Positions 8,851-17,222 of a stretch of 64,000 bases of DNA are shown piece by piece. Below the pieces are notes generated by a model. The model saw only the letters and a program-made list of their open reading frames with translations, was not told the origin of the DNA and searched no databases. The stretch covers positions 744,001-808,000 of the forward strand of contig NZ_SJPX01000002.1 of the NCBI RefSeq assembly GCF_007860175.1. Reading direction: 5' to 3'. The position numbers and the translations under genes are program-made. How positions within the stretch are numbered: position 1 is the stretch's first letter; every line of letters starts with the position of its first letter. This DNA comes from Rubripirellula reticaptiva. Lineage in GTDB: Bacteria > Planctomycetota > Planctomycetia > Pirellulales > Pirellulaceae.

Positions 8851-10361
8851 CGAGATTTCCAAAGATTGATTTGCTCGACGTCATTGGCGGACGCTGGCCC
8901 GTCGGTGCTGCGACCTCTTTCGACATCCGCTGTCAGTTGCTGCAGCAACCGTTCAACGACTTCGGGTTCGGACGCGTAGAGATTGTTTGCTTCACCTAGA
9001 TCGGATTCCATGTCATAGAGTTGTGCTTCGGCCCGGTCCTTGGCTTGCCGCTCGTTGGGACTGCTCCAGCCACCGGAACCTTTGGCGAGCAAGAGTTTCC
9101 ACTTGCCTTGGCGGTAAGCAAAATGGCCGCTGATGGAATGGTGAACGAGCCCCGCACGTGTCGAAACGATCGGCTGGCCAGAGAGCGCCGGCTTGAAGCT
9201 AACACTGTCTTCGCCAGCTCCATCGGGAACTTGTTCACCGATGATGTCGGCGGCGGTTGCCATCAAGTCCGCCTGGCAAATCAATTGATCGCTGGTCGAA
9301 CCTGGCTTGACCACGCTAGGCCAGCGAACAATGAACGGCACTCGATGCCCGCCGTCCCACAAGTCGGCTTTCGAGCCTCGCAAGTTGCCACTCGGGAAAT
9401 GCCCCATCGCTTCCAATTCTTTGATGCCCGCTGCTTTACTACATCCATTGTCGCTGGTCACGATCACGAGCGTGTTGTCGGCGAATCCTGCTTTGTCGAT
9501 GGCTTCGACAATCTCGCCAATGACAGCGTCGGTCTGCATGACGAAGTCACCGTACTTGCCAAGCGAACTCTTCCCTTGCCATTGCTTGGACGGCAAGATC
9601 GGTGTGTGAGGCGAAGCGAAGGGGATGTAAGCGAAGAACGGCTTCGACGCGTCTTGTTTGGCAATAAACTCTGCTGCTTTCTTACCAATCATGGGCAACA
9701 CATCGATCGCCTCGAAGTCGGGTTCCGCTGGCCCTTTCCGCATGAAGGCTTTAGTCGCAGTCGCCTTGCCGACGAACCGATCGTTTTCGATGTAGATGTA
9801 TGGCGGCATGTCCAACGACGCCGAAATGCCAAAGTAGTAATCGAATCCTCGTGTCACCGGACCATTCTTGACTGGCTGGTCCCAATCGACGTTGGCTGGA
9901 TTGTTTCCTTCGATCGGCTTGCCATCAATCGTTGGCATGTCTAAACCCAAGTGCCATTTTCCGATCGCGGCGGTGTTGTATCCGTGTTTCTTGAGGAAGC
10001 CGGCGATCGTCATTCGACTCTCGTCAATCAATGGCTTGTCGAATCCGTACAACACGCTTTTCTGCAACTGAGTCCGCCAGTTGTAGCGACCGGTCAGGAT
10101 GCCGTATCGCGTCGGTGTGCAGACCGACGAAGTCGTATGAGCGTCGGTGAAGGTCATGCCTTGCTCGGCCAAACGATCCATCTTCGGAGTCGCGATCTTC
10201 CCTCTATCGGGATTCAAACACTGGACGTCGCCGTACCCCATATCGTCAGCAAGTATGAAAACAATGTTGGGCAGGGCGTCTTCGGCACGGGCAGTTGCGA
10301 AACAGCCCAACAGCACCATGAAGGTGGACAGCCATGCGGATTGCAAAGAAAGGGTGTTCAT
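8847..10361 (-). CDS. S1 family sulfatase, secreted
   Basis: A 504-residue S1 sulfatase starting at the ATG at 10361, with a signal peptide ending near ATARA (22-26). LADDMGYGDV gives the metal-binding aspartates, CTPTR (Cys81) the formylglycine signature, GKWHLG the catalytic Lys/His and TSDNGCSK the second metal site. TSSVCTPTRYGILTGRYNWR closely matches the sulfatase at 33008, so these two are paralogues. The stop overlaps the ATG of the next sulfatase (ATGA). It lies 110 bp downstream of the putative glycoside hydrolase in the same unit. The exact sulfate position on the sugar cannot be assigned by eye. Confidence 0.95.
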   Translation of the reverse strand: MNTLSLQSAWLSTFMVLLGCFATARAEDALPNIVFILADDMGYGDVQCLNPDRGKIATPKMDRLAEQGMTFTDAHTTSSVCTPTRYGILTGRYNWRTQLQKSVLYGFDKPLIDESRMTIAGFLKKHGYNTAAIGKWHLGLDMPTIDGKPIEGNNPANVDWDQPVKNGPVTRGFDYYFGISASLDMPPYIYIENDRFVGKATATKAFMRKGPAEPDFEAIDVLPMIGKKAAEFIAKQDASKPFFAYIPFASPHTPILPSKQWQGKSSLGKYGDFVMQTDAVIGEIVEAIDKAGFADNTLVIVTSDNGCSKAAGIKELEAMGHFPSGNLRGSKADLWDGGHRVPFIVRWPSVVKPGSTSDQLICQADLMATAADIIGEQVPDGAGEDSVSFKPALSGQPIVSTRAGLVHHSISGHFAYRQGKWKLLLAKGSGGWSSPNERQAKDRAEAQLYDMESDLGEANNLYASEPEVVERLLQQLTADVERGRSTDGPASANDVEQINLWKSR

Positions 10362-10471
10362 ATTCGGATCACTTTGAGAGAAAGGAATTCAAACTTTTCA
10401 AATATAGATACTAACTGATGCGGCGTCCTGACTCCTGCGACGGGTCAGTCCTGGATCGCGCACTGGTTCAT

Positions 10472-11644
10472 TCAGTCTACGTGCCACTGGATGTGAGCAT
10501 TTTGATTCGACAGATCGATCGACACCGACGCATGCTCGAAATCGCGAGTGGCGGTCATGCCGTTCCACTGCGCGGCCGACTTTGGCGGCCCGAGCGGACG
10601 TTCCAATTCGGAATAGGAGTCGAGCATTCCATCGGTGTTGGTGTAGCCCCACGAGTAACAGAAGTGCGTACCAGACTGGGCACCGATCAGAAAACAAGCC
10701 AGCGGAAACGTTATTCGCTGCCGGGCTAGTTCGAGCAATTCGGCGTGAGGACGTTTCATCATCTCGCGATCAAGCCAGTTGAATCCAGGCCATCCCTTGA
10801 TGACGACAAACTTTCCTTTTTCCGCGGCTAGCTCAATTGAATCAAGATCGGCTTTGATGTCTTCGGCCGACGTTGACCTAAATGCATCGAAGTGCTCGAC
10901 CATGACGCCGTCGATGCCTTCCCAGTCAAGGATTTCGCGATAGTCCGTCGCTCGCAAACCGTTGACCAAGACAATACTCTCGGGGCCAAGCTTGCGTTTT
11001 GTCATCGCAATCATCTCGCGGAGCCCTTCGACGACGGCGCGTGCTTTGACGTCACCGACCTGCTTTGCCATCGCGGGTGCAATCGCCTGGGGAAGGGCGT
11101 CGATGAATACACCGGCAAGCGGCGCGTTTCGATTCGCTTGCACGACGACGTCCGACCACCACTCGCGAAACTCGGCGTTGGATGGATCCGGCCGCGAAAC
11201 ACCTGAATTGTGTTTGACGGTTTCGCCCGCTGCGTTTCGCAATGTCCACTCAGGCCGATAAGAATCAAACGCCTCGTAGCCTGGCCAGTTGATCATCGCA
11301 TTCAAATAGAACAACACCTTTGCATCGGGATTGCGCGCCACAATTCGCCGCGCCGTGTCGGCAATGCCTGCTTCGGTACTTCCATGGACGCGCGCACCGT
11401 GGCTTTTCTCGAGCACAATGAACCGACTGTGACTGGCAAGAAACTCGATCTCGCCATCGGTCACGTCCACCGTACGCTTTCCAAAGTGAATATTCAGCGG
11501 CACGCGGTCCCAACTAAAATCCGGAAACGCACTCGGTTTTGCTGACGCATCAAGGACAGGCTCAGTCGCATTCAAGTCGCCACTGCAAGTCAACAACAAA
11601 GAACTTAACAGCCCCATCATCAACGCAATCTTTCCGAAACTCAT
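10472..11644 (-). CDS. Putative secreted TIM-barrel glycoside hydrolase
   Basis: A 390-residue exported protein. The ATG at 11644 is chosen because a hydrophobic signal (KIALMMGLLSSLLLTC) follows directly; an in-frame extension to 11842 would run through the operator sites. The pattern of beta-strand motifs (FIVLEKSHG, AKVLFYLNAMINWPG, GVFIDALPQ, SIVLVNG, DGVMVEHF, KFVVIKGWPG) looks like an eight-stranded barrel of the putative glycosidase type found with GHL15-like families. Acidic residues at strand ends (FIDA, MVEHF) could be catalytic. No characterised family was recognised with certainty. It is the first gene of the five-gene unit and has three TGTCGCATTT sites 104-210 bp upstream, like the fucosidase, so it probably acts on the same glycan. 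Confidence 0.8.
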   Translation of the reverse strand: MSFGKIALMMGLLSSLLLTCSGDLNATEPVLDASAKPSAFPDFSWDRVPLNIHFGKRTVDVTDGEIEFLASHSRFIVLEKSHGARVHGSTEAGIADTARRIVARNPDAKVLFYLNAMINWPGYEAFDSYRPEWTLRNAAGETVKHNSGVSRPDPSNAEFREWWSDVVVQANRNAPLAGVFIDALPQAIAPAMAKQVGDVKARAVVEGLREMIAMTKRKLGPESIVLVNGLRATDYREILDWEGIDGVMVEHFDAFRSTSAEDIKADLDSIELAAEKGKFVVIKGWPGFNWLDREMMKRPHAELLELARQRITFPLACFLIGAQSGTHFCYSWGYTNTDGMLDSYSELERPLGPPKSAAQWNGMTATRDFEHASVSIDLSNQNAHIQWHVD

Positions 11645-11747
11645 CAACGACGTCCCAACTGAAAGGTACCCGCACGCTTCGTCTGAGGCGATTTTTGACT
11701 GGACTAAATACAACTCAGAACAAACTGCCCGGACGCCCGCAAGAATG

Positions 11748-11854
11748 AAATGCGACACCCCGGCGACCTCAAAACGCGGCTTCAGATCATAAGATATTCG
11801 CCAAGAACGATCAGGCGAGCACGAAATGCGACACCAACGCAATGAAATGCGACA
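11748..11854 (-). promoter_or_regulatory. Three-site TGTCGCATTT operator array in a divergent intergenic region
   Basis: On the minus strand, perfect TGTCGCATTT copies lie at 11845-11854, 11824-11833 and 11748-11757. Starts are separated by 21 bp and 76 bp, against 21 and 77 bp at 3301-3408. The nearest site is 104 bp from the ATG at 11644. Flanks are partly conserved too (a two-base gap and then T after the 10-mer in most copies). The array lies between the minus-strand glycosidase/sulfatase unit and the plus-strand gene at 11987, so it may act in both directions. Confidence 0.6.
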
Positions 11855-11986
11855 TGTTCACTCGCTTGTTTATAGAGGATTCATGCCAGGAATATCTCTT
11901 TCGCCCCGATTCTCAACCGACCTTTACGTTTCGCTTAAATTCATTGGGCGACATTCCGACACGACATACGACCGAGATCCCGAGCC

Positions 11987-13246
11987 ATGCCATTACCAAG
12001 ACTTTTGCCACTCATCATCGCACTTTCAACGCTGGCTAGTTCTTCAATAGGGCAAGACCCTCGGCCGGTTCCGCTGAAGTCGCGAATCACGCAAGTCCAA
12101 CCGATGACGGGAATTGTTTTGTGGTCCGACAATTCCAATGCTGCAAAGTCCCCCGAAGCAATCGCACTGGAGTATCGGTACTGCGGATACAACGAAGTTG
12201 TATCCGCCGATGGCCAATATGACTTTACGAAAGTCGACGAAATTCTTGACCAGATCGCCTCGCGAAATCATCAGGCTGTTTTGAGGTTCTACTTTTGCTA
12301 CGTCGGCAAAGAGACCACGGTGCCCGACGTGATCCGAAAGCGACCTGACTACGACGAAACGGTCGGCACCAGTGAACGAAAGAAGACACACTTCTGCGAC
12401 TGGAGCAACAAGGCCTTGCAAGACTTCATGCTCGACTTCTACACCCGGTTTGCCAAACGGTACGACAACGATCGGCGAATCGCGTTTCTGCAAACGGGCT
12501 TTGGCTTGTGGGCCGAATTCCACATCTACGACGGCCCGAACGAAATGGGAAAAACATTTCCAACGAAACAGTACCAGGCAAAATTCCTGCGACACATGGA
12601 CAGCCAATTCAACAACCTTCCCTGGTCGATCAGCATCGATGCCGCAGACTCGGACTACACGCCGCTGGAAGACAACGCAGACCTGCTGTCGCTTCGGTTC
12701 GGGGTTTTCGACGATTCATTTCTGTGCAAACCGCACCCGAAAGAAAACGCGGTCAACTGGAAGACTTTGGATTCAAACCGCTGGAAGCGACAACCTAGCG
12801 GCGGTGAATTCAGTTATTACAACAACAAAGACCAAAAAAACGCACTTCGCCCCGATGGTCCCAACGGCGTTTCCTTTGAAGAAGCCGCCAAGCAGTTCCA
12901 CATCAGCTACATGATTGGTAACGACCAGCCACGATTCCAACCCGCCGAGCGCATCAAGTCCGCTAGCATGGCGACCGGCTATCGCTTTCGTGTCTCTGCA
13001 GCACAAATCAAAGGCGACGATCTAACGTTGCATGTCACCAACGATGGCGTAGCACCGATTTACCGCGATGCGTTCTTTGCCGCCGGCGAGAAGAGATCGA
13101 CGACTTCACTGCGTGGGCTACTGCCCGGCGAAACGATCGAGTGCAGCGTCGCAGGAGCAAGCGACAGGGATCTTCAACAGATTTCCATCCAAAGCGACGC
13201 AATCCTACCGACCCAAACCATTCAATTTGATTCGGACTTGCGATAG
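11987..13246 (+). CDS. Secreted DUF4832-type putative glycoside hydrolase
   Basis: A 419-residue exported protein with a signal peptide ending near SSIGQ (18-22). The N-terminal two thirds look like a barrel (ITQVQPMTGIVLW, YRYCGYNEVV, AVLRFYFCYV, IAFLQTGFGLWAEFHIY). The last 110 residues (GYRFRVSAAQIKGDDLTLHVTNDGVAPIYRDAFF) match the beta-sandwich of DUF4832, usually found on uncharacterised glycosidases of algae- and plant-degrading bacteria. WAEFHIYDG could carry a catalytic Glu. No biochemical function is established for the family. It is transcribed divergently from the unit starting at 11644 and shares the intergenic operator array with it. A 718-bp gap follows. Confidence 0.78.
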   Translation: MPLPRLLPLIIALSTLASSSIGQDPRPVPLKSRITQVQPMTGIVLWSDNSNAAKSPEAIALEYRYCGYNEVVSADGQYDFTKVDEILDQIASRNHQAVLRFYFCYVGKETTVPDVIRKRPDYDETVGTSERKKTHFCDWSNKALQDFMLDFYTRFAKRYDNDRRIAFLQTGFGLWAEFHIYDGPNEMGKTFPTKQYQAKFLRHMDSQFNNLPWSISIDAADSDYTPLEDNADLLSLRFGVFDDSFLCKPHPKENAVNWKTLDSNRWKRQPSGGEFSYYNNKDQKNALRPDGPNGVSFEEAAKQFHISYMIGNDQPRFQPAERIKSASMATGYRFRVSAAQIKGDDLTLHVTNDGVAPIYRDAFFAAGEKRSTTSLRGLLPGETIECSVAGASDRDLQQISIQSDAILPTQTIQFDSDLR

Positions 13247-13964
13247 CTCCGGTATTCGCAGCTCCGGCTTCTCACACGCCCCCAAGTACTGACTCATCAG
13301 GACTGGCAAAGATGCCGATCGGCAGCATGCCTCTGGCGAGGAATGAACCGCTCGGGCTACACCACACATTCGCAATGAACGATCGCTCGCCGTCAACGCC
13401 TTGTTTTTGAAGCGACACGAGCCCACCCTGCTATGCATTTGCTCAGCTTCTTTTCTTGCTGTTCGCTCGTCTCATCGGATACGAAAGTTCGCGAGCCTCG
13501 TCGACGCGTCTTTAATGGCGTTGTTCTGACAGACACGGCTGATCGCCATCGATCCCTTCTATCCATTTCTCAGGACTAGGTGTCGTCCGCTAGCGACGTT
13601 TGGTTCCGGCCGTTTCTTGCCGGCATTCCCCTGACACCTTCAGGAAGACTGAATGACCAACGAAAACCATGGTTTATGTCGAGAATCAGATAATCTTAAA
13701 ATTAGTTGTTCCAGTTTTACCGCCCCCGTGCGATTACTTTAGTTCACCATCTCTAGCCTATAGAGTTCGGCGCCGCAGAGGCTGTCGAAACATCCGGTTA
13801 CTCAGGACGACGAGACTTGGCAATACCTTGGTTCTGCGTTCCGTAAATGGCCAGCGTCAACGTTACGGCGAACTCAAAGCGTGAAACGTGTTCATGCTCC
13901 GAAAAGCAGGAGTATGACGAATAACTGAAATGCAGTCTCGAAACGAAGCTGGAAAGCGATCTCT
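13247..13964 (+). other. Non-coding gap with nested inverted repeats
   Basis: No convincing gene was found in this 718-bp stretch. A nested palindromic segment lies at 13578-13639: AGGTGTC pairs with GACACCT on the outside and CCGGC with GCCGG inside. An alternative hairpin, CCTGA-CACCT-TCAGG, overlaps its 3' side. The segment could be the leader of the ten-gene plus-strand run that starts at 13965, or remains of an older element. GGAAAG lies about 8 nt before the ATG at 13965. Confidence 0.35.
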
Positions 13965-15509
13965 ATGAAAAGTCAACTCCACACCGTCCGCACGATTGCT
14001 TTGGCACTTGTCGCGGCAATTGGCCTGTTCGCCGGCGGATCGGTCCGCGGTGATGCTGCAAAGGCGATGACTGAAAGCGTTGGCGAAGAAACATCATTCA
14101 ACGCCGACTGGACGTTCCATAACGGCGAAGCAGACGTTGCCGAGGCAGTTGACTTTGACGACTCGGTGTGGCGGTCGCTGAACTTGTCGCACGATTGGGC
14201 GATCGAAGGTCCATTCGATGTGAAGTACAACGCTCACTGCGGTGGGCTGCCGTTTCATGGGACAGGTTGGTATCGCAAGACGTTCCAAGTGCCCGCATAC
14301 GCAAAGGGGAAAGTCGCTGCAATCACTTTTGACGGCGCGATGTACAACGCCCACGTTTGGGTGAACGGCACGTTCGTGGGCAATCGTCCGTTCGGATATA
14401 TAGAGTTCCAGTACGACATCAGCAAGCACTTACGATACGGCAAAGAAAACATCATTTCCGTCCGGCTAAAAACAGAAGACCTTTCCTCGCGTTGGTATCC
14501 CGGCGCGAGGCTCTATCGAAACGTTTGGCTCGAGTACAAAAACCCGCTGCACTTGGCTCACTGGGGAACCTTTGTTTCGACGCCGATTGTCCAAGAAGAC
14601 CGTCCGACGGTCGCTGTCGAAACAGCGATCGTTCAGTACCCAAACGCGGACGTCTGGACGGATGCAAAACTTGCGGCAAAAGAGTTTCCTGGATTTGACT
14701 TCATCGGCGAGTACGTGAAAGACGGCCAAGCCGTTCAAGTCACTCCATCGGGCGACAAGTTTTATCTGTCGATCTACCAAGGCGGCTTACCGGGATCCGG
14801 TTGGGATCACAGCCCGATTGCCCACCAGTGGGAAAATCTTGATGGAATGGCGACCCGACTGCAGGGTTGGAACAAGATCGATCGCAGCGAAACAGTTGTT
14901 GGCAAAAAGCCATCCGAGGATGCAACCGTGCTGTTCGACGGATCCAACGTCGATGCTTGGAATAACGGAAAGATCGAAAACGGTGTCTTGAAAGCAGGCG
15001 CAGTGACCAAGCAAAAGTATCGCGACTTTACCTTGTACCTCGAGTTTCAAATTCCGCTGAAACCCCAACCGCCGATCAGCCATCCGCATCGAGGGAACAG
15101 CGGCGTGTTTGCAGTAGGCGCCTACGAGGTTCAGATTTCGGACACGTTCGGCCTCGATCACGATCCCCAGGCATGGGAAGGCATCGACATGCTTAAACCG
15201 GTCAACACTTGGTCTGGAAGCATCTATGGAATTCGCTCGGCGGATCAAAACATGTGTCTACCGCCGCTGACTTGGCAAAGCATGGAGATCGATTTCAGGG
15301 CAGCTCGTTTCAAAGACGGCGTCAAGACTGCCGATGCCGTTATTTCCGTGATCCATAACGGTGTCAAAGTTCATGACCACGTTAGCCTGCCCGAAGGCAC
15401 CGGCGGCGGACCAAGTGGGCCGCGAGATGAAGTCGCCGAAGGGCCGATCTATCTACAAAACCATGGCAACCCCAACCGATTTCGCAATATCTGGATCGTT
15501 TCTCGATAG
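13965..15509 (+). CDS. GH2 N-terminal domain fused to a DUF1080 (3-keto-glycoside hydrolase) domain
   Basis: A 514-residue exported protein of unusual architecture. After a signal peptide (ending about GSVRG, 25-29), residues 45-215 are a GH2 sugar-binding jelly roll: FNADWTFHNG, LNLSHDWAIEGPF, GTGWYRKTF, VWVNGTFVG, SSRWYPGARLYRNVWL. The GH2 immunoglobulin-like and catalytic barrel domains are absent. From about 230 the sequence is a full DUF1080 protein: FIGEYV, YQGGLPGSGWD, VLFDGSNVDAWNNG, LYLEFQIPL, GNSGVF, YEVQISDTFGL, MCLPPLTWQ, IDFRAARF, YLQNHGNP. DUF1080 proteins are known as 3-keto-disaccharide hydrolases. The jelly roll probably targets the enzyme to a galactoside (inference). It heads the plus-strand run; the Gfo/Idh/MocA oxidoreductase at 22289 could supply the 3-keto substrate. 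Confidence 0.88.
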   Translation: MKSQLHTVRTIALALVAAIGLFAGGSVRGDAAKAMTESVGEETSFNADWTFHNGEADVAEAVDFDDSVWRSLNLSHDWAIEGPFDVKYNAHCGGLPFHGTGWYRKTFQVPAYAKGKVAAITFDGAMYNAHVWVNGTFVGNRPFGYIEFQYDISKHLRYGKENIISVRLKTEDLSSRWYPGARLYRNVWLEYKNPLHLAHWGTFVSTPIVQEDRPTVAVETAIVQYPNADVWTDAKLAAKEFPGFDFIGEYVKDGQAVQVTPSGDKFYLSIYQGGLPGSGWDHSPIAHQWENLDGMATRLQGWNKIDRSETVVGKKPSEDATVLFDGSNVDAWNNGKIENGVLKAGAVTKQKYRDFTLYLEFQIPLKPQPPISHPHRGNSGVFAVGAYEVQISDTFGLDHDPQAWEGIDMLKPVNTWSGSIYGIRSADQNMCLPPLTWQSMEIDFRAARFKDGVKTADAVISVIHNGVKVHDHVSLPEGTGGGPSGPRDEVAEGPIYLQNHGNPNRFRNIWIVSR

Positions 15510-15573
15510 CCATTGAAATGGCAGATGACATTAACCAACCGCGCCGGCCCCGTAGCGATGACACTATAAAACC

Positions 15574-17112
15574 ATGACCAAATTCACTTACGTTTTCGGC
15601 GTTTTCCTTTTTGCTTTGACGGTTCCCTGTTTCGCAGACGAACCTCAGGCAACCGACCGTCCCAACATCGTGCTGATCATGGCGGATGACTTGGGGCTGG
15701 GCGATGTGAACTACTATCAAAAAAAGTTCCAAGCCAAAAAATCGTTGGTGCCCACCCCGGCGATGGACGCACTGGCCAAAGATGGAATGTGGTTCACTGA
15801 CGCCCATTCGGCGACCGCCCTTTGTTCGCCAACACGTTACTGCGTGATGAGCGGCAACATGAATTACCGCAGCTACGCTCCGTGGGGCGTTTGGGGTTCG
15901 TTCCGTGAAAGTCCGTTCAAACCAGGCGAAGCCACACTTGGCAGCGTGGCCAAGTCGGCGGGCTATGCGACCGGCTTTGTTGGAAAGTGGCACCTGGGCG
16001 GAGACTTCCTAGACTCAGCGACGGGAGAAATCTATCGCAAATCAGAACGCAACGACCCCAACACGACTGTCGATATGACCAAGATGGTTGGCGGCGGTCC
16101 GCCGTCGATCGGTTTCGACTACAGCCTAACGTTGCCATGCGGAATCCAAGGACCAAGCTACACCGTGTACGAAAACGGCAATTGGCTGCCGCTTAAAGAT
16201 GACTCCAAGATCATCTTCCTCGACAAGAAAACCGCGATCGATCCAAAGTTCGTTTCCGACAAAGGCCCCGGGCCAGGCGATTCAAACTGGGATGCTCGTG
16301 AAATCGGCAAGTTGTTGTCGTCTAAAGCAGTTGATTTCGTCAATGATCACGCCAGCAAAGATCCGTTCTTTCTGTGCTATTGGAGTCCGCACGTTCATTT
16401 GCCGCACACACCGACCACCGAATTTGATGGTCTGAAGATCGCAGGAACCACTCCGTCGAATCATCTGGACACCGTACGAGACTTCGATCAACAAGTCGCT
16501 CGGATTGTCAAATCGCTCAAAGCAAACAATGTCTACGACAATACGTTAATCATCTTCACCTCGGACAACGGTGGGCTGGGTGTAGGAGCGTCGATCAAAG
16601 CCGGCCACGATTCGAGTGGCGAGTGGCGAGGCTACAAGAACGCGGCGCACGAAGGCGGACACCGTGTTCCGTTTGTCGCAGTTTGGCCGGGCAAGATCAA
16701 ACCAGCCAGCGTCAGCGACGAACCCGTCATCAACCAAGATGTGCTGGCCACGATGGCTTCGCTGCTTGACGTAAAAGTACCTGCTGATCAAGCCAAAGAT
16801 TCACTGAACCTGCTGCCTCTGTTGACTGGAAACGGCGAGTTCAAGCAACGCGAGTACATCATGATGCAGGCCGGCAGCAAGAACGAAGTCATGTTCCGGA
16901 AAGATGGCTGGAAACTGATCCTGCAAAGCGATCACAAGGTATCCAAGTTCGAACCGATTGCACTGTTCAACTTGAATGACAACCCAGCAGAAGATGAAAA
17001 GCAAAACTGGGTCAACGATCCCGAGCAAGCCGAACGGGTCAAAGCTATGCGAGACCAGTACATCCGCATTCGCACAAGCGGCGAACGAACGACTCCCGCA
17101 GTGCAGTCGTGA
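15574..17112 (+). CDS. S1 family sulfatase, secreted
   Basis: A 512-residue S1 sulfatase, 64 bp after the chimeric gene. The signal peptide ends near CFADE (19-23). MADDLGLGDV holds the metal aspartates, CSPTR (Cys84) the formylglycine signature, GKWHLG the Lys/His pair and TSDNGGLG the second metal motif. A longer insert between GKWHLG and the central region (about 150-230) could shape a substrate pocket. ATALCSPTRYCVMSGNMNYR relates it to the CTPTRYGILTGRYNWR pair at 8847 and 33008. No other odd features were seen. Confidence 0.95.
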   Translation: MTKFTYVFGVFLFALTVPCFADEPQATDRPNIVLIMADDLGLGDVNYYQKKFQAKKSLVPTPAMDALAKDGMWFTDAHSATALCSPTRYCVMSGNMNYRSYAPWGVWGSFRESPFKPGEATLGSVAKSAGYATGFVGKWHLGGDFLDSATGEIYRKSERNDPNTTVDMTKMVGGGPPSIGFDYSLTLPCGIQGPSYTVYENGNWLPLKDDSKIIFLDKKTAIDPKFVSDKGPGPGDSNWDAREIGKLLSSKAVDFVNDHASKDPFFLCYWSPHVHLPHTPTTEFDGLKIAGTTPSNHLDTVRDFDQQVARIVKSLKANNVYDNTLIIFTSDNGGLGVGASIKAGHDSSGEWRGYKNAAHEGGHRVPFVAVWPGKIKPASVSDEPVINQDVLATMASLLDVKVPADQAKDSLNLLPLLTGNGEFKQREYIMMQAGSKNEVMFRKDGWKLILQSDHKVSKFEPIALFNLNDNPAEDEKQNWVNDPEQAERVKAMRDQYIRIRTSGERTTPAVQS

Positions 17113-17222
17113 AACGGATGCAAACCATTGCTATGTGTCTGACAGTGTCCCGTCGCGTGCTGCAGTGGACTTGCACCACGCTCAATCAGTGCATGATCAA
17201 TCCTCTCTACCAAACATCAACC

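Noticed and set aside
13205-13438. A 77-codon minus-strand frame overlapping the end of the DUF4832 gene
   Set aside because: Cys/Arg/Ser-rich composition, no ribosome binding site, no recognised domain; kept as non-coding.
17109-17222. GTG start overlapping the previous stop for the sulfatase at 17223
   Set aside because: The 38 extra residues are not signal-like, whereas an ATG at 17223 opens a proper signal peptide.
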